Positions 50,884-61,888 of a stretch of DNA of 64,000 nt are shown one piece after another. The stretch's first letter is position 1. Each line of letters begins with the position of its first letter. Position numbers and translations under genes: made by a program. The notes under the pieces were generated by a model. It had not been told where the DNA came from and did not search any database. It was given only the letters and a program-made list of their open reading frames with translations. Origin of the DNA: Propionibacteriaceae bacterium P6A17. GTDB taxonomy: Bacteria; Actinomycetota; Actinomycetes; Propionibacteriales; Propionibacteriaceae. Location: NCBI GenBank assembly GCA_000619965.1, contig JHVD01000007.1:1-64000 (forward strand), read 5' to 3'.

Positions 50884-51888
50884 ATGCGAAAGGCGGGCAG
50901 GGCGACCATCAAGGACGTCGCCGAGGCGGCGGGCGTCTCGATGGGGACGGTGTCGCGCTATCTCAACGGCGCGCACTGGGTGTCGCAGCATGCCCAGCAC
51001 GCCATCGCCCGCGCGATCGAGACCACCGGCTACACCGCCAACCAGTCGGCCCGCTCACTGGTGACCGGCCGCACCAACTCGATCGCCTACCTGCTCACCG
51101 AGACCTCGCAGATGCTGTTCGCCGACCCGACGTACGCGCTCATCCTGCGCGGGACGGCCGTGGAGATGGCCCGCCGCGGCCTGACGCTGGTGGTGCTCGT
51201 CGCAGGCACCGACGAGGAGCGCACCAACGTCAGCCGGTACGTGCGCGCGGGCCACGTCGACGGCGTCCTGCTCATCTCACCCCACGAGGGCGACCCGCTC
51301 GTGCGCGAGCTGCTCGACCAAGGCGTTCCGCTGGTCTCGAGCGGCACGCCGCTCGGTTTCGAGGATCGGGCGCACTACGTCACGATCGACGAGGCCGAGG
51401 GTGGGGCGCTCGCGGCCCGCCGCTTCCGGACGCTCGGGCGGCGCACCGTCGCGATGATCGCGGGCCCGCCGGACACTCCCGGTGGGCGCTTCCGCAGGGA
51501 GGGTTTCGTCGGTGAGATGGGCGATGGGCTACGCCCGGAGCTCATCGTCGAGGGCGACTTCGGCCTCCACTCCGGCGAGGACGCGATGCGCGAACTGCTG
51601 CGCAGGGAGCCCGCGGTCGACGCCGTGTTCGCCGCCTCCGACGCCATGGCGGTCGGCGCGATCACGGTGCTGCGCGAGGCGGGTCGCAGGGTGCCGGAGG
51701 ACGTCGTCGTGATCGGGTTCGACGACTCCGGGCTCGCCGCCGACGCCGATCCGCCGCTGACCACGATCCGGCAGCCGTGGGAGGACCTCACCGGCGCGCT
51801 CGTCGAGCTCATCCTGGATGCCATCGACGGCGCCCCGCTCGCCCACCGCATGCTGCGCACTCGCCTCGTGCAGCGGGAGTCCTGCTGA
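50884..51888 (+). CDS. LacI-family transcriptional regulator
   Basis: This 334-residue regulator has a LacI HTH (residues 8-30, TIKDVAEAAGVSMGTVSRYL, with the hinge GYTANQSARSLVTGRTN) and a periplasmic-binding-like sugar domain (AYLLTETSQMLF, DGVLLISPHEGD, VIGFDDSGLAADADPPLTTI). It is oriented away from pyc and 4 kb from the GH43-type genes. A LacI-type operator lies before the largest of these (61777-61798), so it is a candidate controller, though this is not shown. The start is the first Met, 124 nt from divergent pyc. Confidence 0.92.
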   Translation: MRKAGRATIKDVAEAAGVSMGTVSRYLNGAHWVSQHAQHAIARAIETTGYTANQSARSLVTGRTNSIAYLLTETSQMLFADPTYALILRGTAVEMARRGLTLVVLVAGTDEERTNVSRYVRAGHVDGVLLISPHEGDPLVRELLDQGVPLVSSGTPLGFEDRAHYVTIDEAEGGALAARRFRTLGRRTVAMIAGPPDTPGGRFRREGFVGEMGDGLRPELIVEGDFGLHSGEDAMRELLRREPAVDAVFAASDAMAVGAITVLREAGRRVPEDVVVIGFDDSGLAADADPPLTTIRQPWEDLTGALVELILDAIDGAPLAHRMLRTRLVQRESC

Positions 51889-51954
51889 GCCCCGACGACG
51901 TCCCTCGGCTCCGACGCGTCCCGGCACGTCGCGCCAGAGGGTAGTGTGCTCGGC

Positions 51955-52440
51955 ATGAGCCTGCCCGACCCCCGGATCATCGAGTTCGCCGGCTGCCCCA
52001 CCGTCGTCGTCAAGGGCAAGGACCTGCCGCGCGACGAGCTCGTCCGCTTCATGGACGAGAGCTTCACGGCCTTGGGCGAGGCCATCCGCGACGGGCTCTT
52101 CGCTCCCGTCGGCCCAGGCTTCAGCCGCTACGACACCCCGCTGACGACGACGGTAACCCTCGAGGTCGGGTTTCCCGTGGCCGAGGAGTGGGGGCGCTTC
52201 GCGAAGGTCGGCGACGTGACCGTCCAGGGCTCGGAGTTGCCTGCCGGCACCACCGCCGTCGCGCGCTACAAGGGCGACTTCGCCGAGATCCCCGGCGCTT
52301 GGCACGAGCTGCTCGAGCGGCTCGCCCAACGCGGCTACAGCAGCCGACGCCCCCATTGGGAGTACTACGACGTGCCACCCACGCCCGGGCGCGAGCCGGA
52401 GGACTACATCACCAGACTCTGCGTACCGGTTGCGCGGTGA
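51955..52440 (+). CDS. GyrI-like / SOUL-type small-molecule-binding protein
   Basis: This 161-residue protein shows the GyrI-like domain (VVVKGKDLPRDELVRFMDES, LTTTVTLEVGFPVAEEWG and TTAVARYKGDFAEIPGAWHE), ending EPEDYITRLCVPVAR. Such stand-alone domains bind small molecules or modulate gyrase. Here there is no HTH. ATG 51955 is preferred; the GTG at 51946 is possible. It lies 66 nt after the lacI stop in the same direction, so the two may be co-transcribed. Confidence 0.82.
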   Translation: MSLPDPRIIEFAGCPTVVVKGKDLPRDELVRFMDESFTALGEAIRDGLFAPVGPGFSRYDTPLTTTVTLEVGFPVAEEWGRFAKVGDVTVQGSELPAGTTAVARYKGDFAEIPGAWHELLERLAQRGYSSRRPHWEYYDVPPTPGREPEDYITRLCVPVAR

Positions 52441-52494
52441 CGTCACGGGCGCCGGACCCGCCGCTCGCCGTCGGGCTTTCCTGACGGCAATGAC

Positions 52495-52540
52495 GACAGT
52501 GCCGGGCCGGACCCTTCGGAGGGCCCAGCCCGGCACTGTC
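52495..52540. terminator. Bidirectional terminator between the GyrI-like and GH43-type genes
   Basis: GACAGTGCCGGGC (52495-52507) is exactly complementary to GCCCGGCACTGTC (52528-52540), and the loop holds a second stem (CCCT-tcgg-AGGG). It lies between convergent genes. Confidence 0.9.
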
Positions 52541-52567
52541 ACACCGGAACCTGTGGTCAGCCGCCGA

Positions 52568-55500
52568 TCACGGGCGGGTCATGCCTCGCCACGTCGTCAC
52601 GTCGACAACCCCGGTCCGGGGCAGTCCCGGCCTCGGCGCGACGTTCTCCCCCGGCCTCGGCTCGACGGTCGCCCCCGGCTTCACCGTGGGCTCGGGCCCC
52701 GACGGCGGCTCGGGTGACGCGTCGCCCGCCGGCAGGACCGTGATGGTGAGTTCGGCGACGGCATCGCTCGCCACCTCCTGGTCGGCGCTCATGTCCAGCA
52801 CCGGCAGCCCGTCGGCTGCCCAGTGCACCCGCCGGACGTACATGTCGCGCCCGGAGAAGTTGCCGTAGCCCTCAGTCTGCGGGGCATACGCGTGGAAGAC
52901 GTAGAGCAGTTCGCCTTGTTCGTCCTCCGACCACATGCCGTGGCCTGTGCCCAGCTGCCAGGCGCCGTCGAAGATCGACGACTTCTGGATCGGGTAGTTG
53001 AGCTTGTGCCATGCCGACGGGTCGAGCAGGTTCGTCGCTCCCGAGGCGTCGGCCATGGCGAGCCCTGTCGTGTAGGTGACGCCCACCGCCGAGCCGGAGT
53101 ACAGCATGTACAGCTTGCCGTCCTTGTTCAGCACGTTGGGGCCCTCGGCAATGGAGTTGTCCCACGCGTACTCGGGCGACACGATCAGCACCGGGTCCGA
53201 AGTGACGGTGGTGGGGTCGGCGGGGTCCACGGTGGCGATGTAGGTGGCTCCGAGCTGTTGCCAGGTGTAGTAGGACTGGCCGGCGTCGTCGAGGAAGTAG
53301 CTCATGTCCAGCGACATGCCTTGACCGCCTGCGGCGTTGATGCTCAGGGGTCGCCCGTCTGCTCGCTTGACCGTCTGGGGCTTGGTCCAGTTCTCCGCCT
53401 TCGTGGGATCCAGATCGTCACCGTCGCCATCCTGCTTGAGTTGCATGATCGCTGCGGCGCCGTCGGTCCAGACGTTGTTGTAGCTCGGCATGAACAGGAT
53501 CGACAGCCGTCCCCCGATCTCGTGGAACTCGGGCGCCCAGAAGCTGCCGGTCATGGCCTGGCCGTCGGCGTTCACGTCGCCCTTCTCGAGCAGCGTCGAT
53601 TCCTTGGGGTTGAACCCGTTGCCGTCGATCAGACCGGCCTTGTCACCCGGAGTGTCGGCCAACGCCATGATGCTGTCCGCCATGCGGATCGGCATGTGGG
53701 GGGTGCCGTGTTGCCAGACGTTGTCCCCGTGGATGTCGTTGGTGGCGATCATCAGGTACTTCGTCTCGGACACGCCGTCGCGTTCCCACTCCCACTTGTA
53801 GACGCTGGGGTCGGCGCGATCCTCCGCGAACGGCAATGGGTACGGTTGCTGCCTGTCGATGTGCCCTGTGAGCGAGAAGGTCCCGGCTTGGGCGAAGGTG
53901 TCCTCGTCGGGCGCGAGCGCTGGCGTCAGGCCACTCTGGTCCCAGCCGGTGATCGACTTTCTCGCGGTTGACCCGTCCGAGTAACCGAGTTCCACTCGTT
54001 GGGGCAGTGCCAGGTCCGACAGCCGGTCGCCGACGCGTACGGTCACGGGCTCGAACTGCTGCACCGAGGTGTTGTGCACCGGCAGGAAGCGGATGTCCAG
54101 ACCTTGGACGATCGAGCGTTCGACCGGCAGCGAGTGTCCGACGACGTAGTCCCCGATCCCGGAGTCCTCCGCGGAGACCTCCCCCGACAGCCACACCTCG
54201 CCGAGCCGAATACCGTCGCCCACCTCGTCGTGCCCGAGCTGCGCGAAGGTGGTGTACTTCGCGATCCCGGCGTCGTCTCGCCATCCCACGACGTAGCGCT
54301 GCTTCGACGAGTCGTAGACGGCGTACGGATCGTTGACGCCGTTGTCCTCCCCGAGATGCAGCAGTGAGGCGCCGTTGGGTGCTTCCTCGTAGGAAAGGAG
54401 GTCGTCGGACGTGGCGAACAGCACCGTACCCGCCGGGTCGTCCGGATGGGGGTTCGACGTCCCCCTGGCGGTCCGCACGGCGACGATGCCGAAGGTCCCA
54501 TCGGCGAGGCGGAACAGATGTGGGTCACGCAGGGAACGGTTGTCGAGGCGAACGTCGACCGCGTTCGTCGGTTCCTGGGCCGTCCGGGCAAAGAAGATGC
54601 CGTAGTTGTCGTTGTAGGGGGTCCACGTGTCGCCGTCCGCCTTGGCGAGGTGCATCGAGTATGCGATGTCACCGTTGTTGGCCTCGCTGGCGGTGGTGGG
54701 CGTGCGATGGTAGGCAAGGATCTCGGTCGCGGCACTCGGGCCGAGCGCTCGGACTCTGAACGCCTTGGTGATGGTCACCTCGCCGTGCACCAGCGTGGCG
54801 GTGATGGTTCCCTCCGCCTGATCGGTATCGATCGTGAGCTCTCGCCCGTCGACGTGGAGTGCGTCGTCGCCCGCGAGCGTCAGGGTGAAGCCATCGGGGG
54901 CCGGCGGCAACTGCTCCCCAGCCGACACCACGGGGGCGATGACGTAGCGGTCCGCCGCCTCCCGCACGAGCTCCTCGTGCGTCTTGTCGCTCGGTTGCAC
55001 CTCGACGATGAACCTGCGTTCGCTCTCGTACCCGCGATGGGTCGCAACTGCAGTCAGCTCCACCGACACGGGCTCCTCGCCCTTGGCGGGTTGCGTGACT
55101 CGTCCGTCCGTGGCGATCACCTCGGGGTCGGACGACTGCCACGTCACGGCGCCGTTCATCGTCGGCAGTCCCAGATGGACCGTGCTCACCGTGGAGGGGA
55201 TCGTGAGCCCTTCGAGGATCGACTGGGCACGGGCCTGCATGGCCTCGGGATGCAGCGCAGCATCCGCGTCCGACAATTCGGCGATCTGCTCGGCGTCGAG
55301 CGCTTGATCGTAGACCCTGAATGTCGAGACCGCCCCGGCAAACAGCTCGTCGGGCCACGGTGAGCGACCGATCGTGTTGAGCGACTGATCGGCAACCTGG
55401 GAGACGACCGCGGAGAGGTCCCCCTCAGCCACTCGGCGTCCGTTGACGTAGAGCTCGCCGCGGTGATCGGAGTGGGAGACCGCGGTCACCGAGAGCCACT

Positions 55501-56038
55501 CGTCGGGCTGCCACCCGCAGCCGAACTCGCCGGCTTGGACGAGGTGCTCACCGGCCCCGGTCTTCAACCCGACGAGCGGCGAGCGCCCCTCGCCCGCGCA
55601 CTTCAGCGAGGAGAAGAAGTACTCGCCGTTGCTGTCGTTGCCGATGTTGAACAGGAAGTGGAACCGACTCCGCATCGCCTCGCTGGCCCGCACCTCCAGC
55701 TGCACGGTGGCGGCGGTGGCGTCGGCGAGCAGGCTGTCGGGAAGCCGTACCCAGGTGCCAGTCCCGTCCTTGCCCCCGCCAGGGAGGACCAGCGACGCAT
55801 CCTCATAGTCGGCATGCTCCGCGTTGATGATCTCGGCCGGGCCGAACGGGCTTCCTTCGGCGAGGTTGGGCACGAGCGAACCGTTCGTTGGCGCGCTCGT
55901 GAAGGCGTACTCGACGATGGCGTCAGGCAGCGACGCCGCCTGCGCGGACGGAGCGGTCACCAGCCCCGTCGCGGTGAGGGCCACCGAAGCGGCGAGGCCC
56001 GCGGCCCACCGTCGACGGCTGTTCGTGTGTGGTTGCAT
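52568..56038 (-). CDS. Large secreted GH43-type arabinan/xylan-degrading protein
   Basis: This 1156-residue exported protein has a signal peptide (residues 1-34, ending near PSAQAA), then a LamG/concanavalin-like domain (IVEYAFTSAPTNGSLVPNLA, then SLNTIGRSPWPDELFAGAVS), an Ig-like BIg domain (VTWQSSDPEVIATDGRVTQP) and a GH43-type five-blade propeller region (YSMHLAKADGD, NRSLRDPHLFRLADGTFGIV, GSFWAPEFHEIGGRLSILFM, SIAEGPNVLNKDGKLYMLYS). The Asp in RDPH and the Glu in AEGPNV are the likely catalytic acids. It ends with a Pro stalk, RPGLPRTG and 13 more residues, no helix. Probable substrate is arabinan. Confidence 0.88.
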   Translation of the reverse strand: MQPHTNSRRRWAAGLAASVALTATGLVTAPSAQAASLPDAIVEYAFTSAPTNGSLVPNLAEGSPFGPAEIINAEHADYEDASLVLPGGGKDGTGTWVRLPDSLLADATAATVQLEVRASEAMRSRFHFLFNIGNDSNGEYFFSSLKCAGEGRSPLVGLKTGAGEHLVQAGEFGCGWQPDEWLSVTAVSHSDHRGELYVNGRRVAEGDLSAVVSQVADQSLNTIGRSPWPDELFAGAVSTFRVYDQALDAEQIAELSDADAALHPEAMQARAQSILEGLTIPSTVSTVHLGLPTMNGAVTWQSSDPEVIATDGRVTQPAKGEEPVSVELTAVATHRGYESERRFIVEVQPSDKTHEELVREAADRYVIAPVVSAGEQLPPAPDGFTLTLAGDDALHVDGRELTIDTDQAEGTITATLVHGEVTITKAFRVRALGPSAATEILAYHRTPTTASEANNGDIAYSMHLAKADGDTWTPYNDNYGIFFARTAQEPTNAVDVRLDNRSLRDPHLFRLADGTFGIVAVRTARGTSNPHPDDPAGTVLFATSDDLLSYEEAPNGASLLHLGEDNGVNDPYAVYDSSKQRYVVGWRDDAGIAKYTTFAQLGHDEVGDGIRLGEVWLSGEVSAEDSGIGDYVVGHSLPVERSIVQGLDIRFLPVHNTSVQQFEPVTVRVGDRLSDLALPQRVELGYSDGSTARKSITGWDQSGLTPALAPDEDTFAQAGTFSLTGHIDRQQPYPLPFAEDRADPSVYKWEWERDGVSETKYLMIATNDIHGDNVWQHGTPHMPIRMADSIMALADTPGDKAGLIDGNGFNPKESTLLEKGDVNADGQAMTGSFWAPEFHEIGGRLSILFMPSYNNVWTDGAAAIMQLKQDGDGDDLDPTKAENWTKPQTVKRADGRPLSINAAGGQGMSLDMSYFLDDAGQSYYTWQQLGATYIATVDPADPTTVTSDPVLIVSPEYAWDNSIAEGPNVLNKDGKLYMLYSGSAVGVTYTTGLAMADASGATNLLDPSAWHKLNYPIQKSSIFDGAWQLGTGHGMWSEDEQGELLYVFHAYAPQTEGYGNFSGRDMYVRRVHWAADGLPVLDMSADQEVASDAVAELTITVLPAGDASPEPPSGPEPTVKPGATVEPRPGENVAPRPGLPRTGVVDVTTWRGMTRP

Positions 56039-56079
56039 GGATGGTTGCTCACTTCCCTGATTCGACGCTGATGGGATGT

Positions 56080-56120
56080 CCGAGGCCGGACGTGCTCCAC
56101 GGAACAGGTCCGGGCCTCGG
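56080..56120 (-). terminator. Terminator between the two GH43-type genes
   Basis: CCGAGGCCGGAC (56080-56091) and GTCCGGGCCTCGG (56108-56120) pair with one bulge. It lies 39 nt after the stop of the longer gene and before the start of the next, so the shorter gene may have its own weak promoter or depend on readthrough. Confidence 0.65.
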
Positions 56121-56158
56121 GATTTTGATGGTGGGACTCCTCCGGAGTCACCAGTGAG

Positions 56159-59100
56159 TCACGCGCTGACGGTGACCCATCGACGGCACTGCTCGGCCAG
56201 CGCCGAGCCCTCCACCGAGGCGACGAGGCGGGAGTACCCCAGCGGTCCGCCGACGCCAGTGCGCGGCAGGCCGGGCCTCGGCGTCTCGGAAGCGCTCGGC
56301 GTCGGCTCGGTCGGCGCTCCCGGCGCAGGCGACACGGTCGGCTCCGACGACGACGGCCCCGCTGTCGGCTCCGACGACGGCCCCACAGTCGGCTCCGGCT
56401 TGGGGGTCGATCCCTCGGTGACCGTCACCTCGGCTTCCACCGGAGCGCGCGAGTCGTCCTGGGCCGTCCCTCGCACGGTGACGGTGCCCGCCTCGGCATA
56501 CGCCGCGGCATCGACCGCCTCCCAGACGACGTCCACCAGGTGCGTGTCACCGTCCACCATGGTCAGCTCGAGCTGATCGGGCAACGCGGGCGCGACGCCC
56601 ACCTTCGTCTCGACGGCCACGGCCTCCACCGATGCGACGGCGATGCTCGGCTGGTATGCCCTCAGCACCCGCTCGTACTCCGCGCGCGTCACGGGGATGA
56701 CCGTGCCGTGACGAGGTTTGCCACCATCCGCGTTCTCGGGAAGATTTGCGCTGAGCTTGGCTCCCAGTGGATCCCACGACTCGGCGTCGATGTCCTTGAG
56801 TGCGTCGGTGGTCCCGAAGGGCACATAGTGGTTCGGGCCGCCGTGGTAGTTGGGCTGGTCGATGAACAGATACCAGTCGTAGCCGTTGACGTCGCCGGGG
56901 TTCGCCGGGAAGATGCTCGGCCCCTCACCGCTCTTGAAGGTGCCGCCGGCACCATTGGGCAGGCCTGCTGCGATCTCTTCCTGGATCAGGCTCCACTTGG
57001 CCGTGTCCGGTTGGGGCACGGGCAGGGAATCGTCCCCGACGAAGGTGTCGAGCAGGTCGGTGCTCCGCTCCAGACGGACGGTCATGTCCTTGTCCTCGTC
57101 CTTGTAGAAGCGGTAGTAGACCCCATCTTCCTTGGCCACCGTGACGTCGATGGTGCCCCACTGGTTGTCGCTGCGCATGTCGATCCACACTTGCGGCTCC
57201 GAGAACGTCACGAAGTCGTCGGTGACGGCGTAGAGCATCCGGTTGTACGTCGGCCCACGGCGGTCTGCGACGTCGGCGGACTCGTGGAGATTCGACGCCT
57301 AATAGACGACGTACTTGCCGATCTCGTCATCGAAGTAGGCCTCCGGCGCCCAGGTGTTGCCCGCGACGTCCGGGGAGACCCGCACATGGCGTTGCTGCGA
57401 CCAATGCACCAGGTCGTCCGACTCCCAGATCTCGAGATGGAGGGACCCGTTGGTCTGCGCACCGGCGAAGTCGGTGTTGTTGCGGGCCGACATCTTGAGG
57501 TCCGTCGCCAGCAAGTAGAACCGGTCGCCGTCCTTGGAACGGATGATGAACGGGTCGCGAAGCCCCTCCTCGCCCAGGCTCGAGGAGAAGATCGGCTGAC
57601 CATCGTTGAGGGTATTCCAGGCCAACGCATCGTTGCCCTTCGAGGCGGCGAGAGAGACCCGCTCCGCGCCGTCGCCCTCCCCCGTGAAGAAGGACCAGAT
57701 GTAGGCCTCGTATTCGCCCTCCTGCTGGGCGATGGCAGGCACGGTGATGGCGATGTCCTTGGTGAGTGTCACGTCGCCGTTGCGCACGCGGGCGCGAAGG
57801 ACGATCGACGAGTCCTCGCCCCCCGCGGCGGGGCGGCGGAGTTCGACGGTCTGCGCGCCGTCACGGACTCCGTCGGTGAGCACGGCCCCGGTCGTCCCGG
57901 CGTCGAGCACCTCCCAGGTGATCGTCGATCCCTCATCGCCCACCAGCGGGACGGAGAAGTTGGAGCGCATGTTGTCCTGGTTGTGGACGGCCAGCGCATC
58001 GAGATCCAGCCGCGCCTTCGCCTCCGAAGTCAGCTCGGGCTCCACCGTGACCGCGAAGTCGCGAGTGGCCTCCTGGCCGCGGACCTTCGCAATGGCCGTG
58101 AGGGTGACGGTGACCGCAGCCTCACCAGCAGCCGGGCGCCGCACCGTGCCGTCGACGTCGATCACGGACGGGTCCGACGACGTCCAGCGGACGTCCTCAT
58201 CCCGCGGCAGAGCCAGGGTGTCCGCCGCCACGCTCGTCGGCACCTTGAACGCGGCGAGCCTCTTGGCCGCCGAGGCGGCGATCTCGTCGGCGTGCAGCTT
58301 GGCGTCCTCGTCCGAGATCCTCGCGATCTGGTCGGCCGTCAGGGGTTCGTCCCACACCCGGAAGTTGGCGACGGCCCCGGCGAAGAGTTCGTCGGGCCAG
58401 GGAGATCGTCCGATGGTGTTGAGCGACTGGTCGTCGACGCCCGCGACCGACTGATCGCCGATGGTCCCCGAGGCCACCTCGACACCGTTGACGTGGAGCC
58501 GCAACTGGTGCGGAGTCGTCTCCGCGTCGACGACCGCGGTGACCGACAGCCACTCGTCGGCACGGAAGTCGCAGCTACCGTTGCGGAAGAAGTAGTCATG
58601 AGCGCTGTCGGTGAGCAGCCCGACGGCGGATGCCCTCCCGCCCGCACAGGTCAGGGATGCGAAGAGGTACTCCCGGTTCGCGTCGTTGCCGACGTTCCAC
58701 AGGAAGTGGTACTTGTTCCGCATGGCCTCGCTGGCCTTGATCTCTGTCTGGACTGTGGCGGAGGTGGCGCCCTTCAGGATGTCGTCGGGCAGACGCACCC
58801 ACGTACCCGTCGAGTTCTTGGACCCGCCGGGCAGCAGCAGGGAACCGTCGTCGAACTTCGCAGTGTCCGGGTTCTGGACGATCGCGGCACCCAGTGGGGA
58901 GCCCCCAGCCAGGTTGGGAACGGTCCTGCCGTCGGCGGGCGCTTCGGCGAAGCTGTACTCCGCGATCGGGGCGGCCTGGGGCACGGTGTCATCATTGCCT
59001 TCTGGCGTGAACGACGTGTTCGACGGTGAGACCAGGTTGTCCCGGTAGCCGAGGTAGCGCAGCTGGAGGGCCCCGGTCTCCGCCTCCGGGACCTCGAAGG

Positions 59101-61720
59101 TCGCGCGACCGTCATCGAGGCGAATGGTCAGGTCGGTGTGGGCGCCGGTGACCTTGACGTTGCCCACGACCTGCCCCTGGTCGGCGGCGGCGACCTCCAC
59201 GGTGACCGCTCGGCCGGCGCCCTGGCTGGCCGTGATGGAGGAGCTGACGGGCTCGATTGCCCGCCACCCGGCCATCGCGTCGAGCACCTGCTGGGGCACG
59301 TTCACGAACGAGCCGTGTCTCGGCCGCTCGGGCAGCCCGGACTTGCCGTCGACGGCCGGGTCGTAGACCTTCCAGTCGGCGCGCTCGGACAGGCGGTCGG
59401 ATCGGCTGGAATCGGCGATCGCCTCGCCGGTGGTGACGAAGCCCTTGTAGCCGCCCGATCCGTAGTTGTCGACCAGGACGACGTAGCCGTCGCCGGATGC
59501 ATTGTTCGGGTCACCCTCGTTCAGCCTGACGACCTGCGGCCCCTCGCCTGCTTGTCCGGTGACCTTGGTGGTCATCGCCGTGTCGATCAGTTGCCACGTC
59601 TGCGACGGATCGGCCTCCCAATCGCTGCGATGGGTCGGGGCGGTCAGGACGGACGACCGTTCCAAGAAGATGTCCTTGCCGCGTTCGAGGCCGAGGGCGC
59701 CGTCGCCCTCCTCGTTCTTGGTGAACCGATAGTAGAACTCGCCGATCTTCATGACGGTGGAGTCGATGCGCGACTTGCCGGTGTCCTGCCAGATGACGGG
59801 CGGCTGCGTGAACGTCTTGAAGTCCCTGGTCAAGACCATCTGGATCCGGGAGTGGTAGGACTCGATCGACGTGTGCGAGGCATCGTCGTAGAGGCGCGAC
59901 GAGAAGTGCACGACGTAGGACTGCAGGTCGTCGTCCCAGTAGGCCTCGGGAGCCCACGTCATGCCAGCCTCGGGCCGATTGACCGTGATGCCCGTGTCCT
60001 CGGATGCATTCGTCCGAGTCCAGTGCACCAAGTCCTGGGACTCCCAGACCATGATCTTGAGCGATCCTTGCGACTGCGCCTCACTCCAGCTCTGACCACA
60101 GCCGATGCACAGGTCCGTGGCCAACATGTAGTACCGGTCACCGTCGTGTGAGCGCAGAATGTACGGATCCCGCAGCCCCTTCTTGTCCGTGGTGGAGGTG
60201 ATCACGGGCTGCCGGTCGTTGGCCTCGACGAACGTGAAGAAGTCATTGCCGGTGGTGTAGGCCTCGTAGATCTTCTCGTCGGCTCGAGGGCTGGCCGAGT
60301 CTCCCATGAAATACGCGGCCGCGTACCCGGCGTCGGGCGCCCGCCGACCCTGCTCCTCCACGATCACCTGGAACGTTCGGGATGCGGTCAGGCCGCCGCG
60401 CGTGGCGGTCGCGGTGAGCGTCACCGGGACGTCTCCGTCCCCGTAGGCCGGGCGGCTGATCTGGCCGCCGTCGGCGAAGGGGTCGGCAAGTCCGACCGAC
60501 GGCGCGACGTAGTCGGGGTTCGACGGGGTGACCACGGCAGGGTCGGACGAGGTCCATGAGATGTCGGAGCCGTATTGCTGCCCCTTGACGAACAGTGGGA
60601 GATGCTCGTGGGCCCGCTCGGGAATGTCCAGGGCGTCGAGGTCCGCGTCGAGGGCGTTCTGGTCGTTCAACGCGAGCACGAGGAGCTCGTAGTGGTACTC
60701 GCGGCCCGTGGTTCGAGTCGCCGTCATCGTGACCCGCGTGTCCGCGTCGGACGGGCGCGTCACCACGCCGTCGTGGCCGATCACCGACGGGTTGGAGCTC
60801 TCCCAGGTGAGGGGCACGCCGTCGATCACGGCCGGCGGTGTGAGATTCGAGCTGATTGCCTGCGCCGAGGGATTGTCACCGAGCAGCGCCGGCAGGAGCT
60901 TCGGCTCGATGATGGCGTCGAGTGCTGCGTTCCTCTCCTCGTCGGAGGGCATGGACGCCTTGATCTGCTCGGGATCCAGCGCTTCGTCCCAGAACTTCAC
61001 GTCGAGCAGCGTCCCCTCGAAGCGCGGGTCTGGGCTGTAGAGGGATCGGGCAAGGTAACCCAGCACGTCACCACTCGGGACGATCTGGGACATCGTGTAG
61101 GGGTGGGTCTGCGAGGCGATCTCATCGCCATTGAGGTAGAGCTTGATCGTGTCGTCCCTCGACACCATCGTGACGGTGTTCACCACGTCGGGTTCCAGCG
61201 TGCGACCGGACAGGATGCGGACTTCGCCGTTGCCGCTGCCCGTCTTCACACGGATGCCACCGAAGACCTGGTGCCGCTCGTTGCCGGACGCGGCCGGATT
61301 CAGGAAGACGTGGCTGCCGAGCTGGGTGGTGTTCCACTGGCCGATGCCGTCGCCGATCACCCATGCGAACTGGTTCTGCTGCTTCGCTGCAGTGAGGCTG
61401 ATCTCCACGGCGAAGTCGTTGTCCTCGGGGGTCACGAGCCCCTGGGGCAACGTGGCGTACCCATCGCCGTCGAAGGTGAGGGTCGTGATGCCGTCGTGGC
61501 TGGCGAAGTCCGACGCCTCCACGTCGACGAGGTGCGCGTCGCGCCCGTTGCCGGAGACATCGAGCAGCGATGCCCCTCGATGGGACATGTCGTAGTGCGC
61601 CGACGGGGTCGGGACCTCCACCCCCGCGCCGCGCGCAGCGCCGAAGGGGATCATCGACACCGCCAACCCCAACGTGAGGACGCCTGCCAGGTGCCCCTGC
61701 CATCTACTCTTCAACGCCAC
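56159..61720 (-). pseudogene. Very large two-module GH43 enzyme gene, interrupted by an in-frame TAG
   Basis: From GTG 61720 (signal peptide LAGVLTLGLAVSMIPFGAAR) to 56159 the frame codes about 1850 residues in one phase. The order is LamG (SHRGASLLDVSGNGRDAHLV), BIg (LTWESSNPSVIGHDGVVTRP), GH43 module 1 (KKGLRDPYILRSHDGDRYYM, WAPEAYWDDDLQSYVVHFSS), LamG 2, BIg 2, GH43 module 2 (EEGLRDPFIIRSKDGDRFYL, WAPEAYFDDEIGKYVVY), BIg-like and a Pro stalk with RPGLPRTG. A TAG at 57299-57301 replaces the Trp expected in YWASNL, cutting module 2. The frame is otherwise intact on both sides. The truncated product keeps module 1. Confidence 0.85.
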
Positions 61721-61776
61721 TGTGCCACTCCTTCGGGACGCGCTGCATGCCACTGGTGACCGGACAGATCACCCAT

Positions 61777-61798
61777 GAAATGTGACCGGTATCATTTC
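61777..61798. promoter_or_regulatory. LacI-type operator before the large GH43 gene
   Basis: GAAATG-N2-ACCGGT-N2-CATTTC is a palindrome with a CG-centred core (ACCGGT), typical of LacI-family binding sites. It lies 57 nt upstream of GTG 61720. A second half-like match (tggtgaccgg) occurs at about 61754. Confidence 0.6.
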
Positions 61799-61888
61799 GT
61801 GTCCCGGCTACAGTAGCACGCCGGACCCGGGTGAGGGCAAGGGTTGGGCGAGACTCAGTTCGTGACCGATCACACCCCAAGCAGCAAA

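Noticed and set aside
57299-57301. Selenocysteine/pyrrolysine or programmed readthrough at TAG
   Set aside because: Homologous positions have Trp, there is no structured element after the codon, and such recoding is not expected in this enzyme family. A simple nonsense change is the better explanation.
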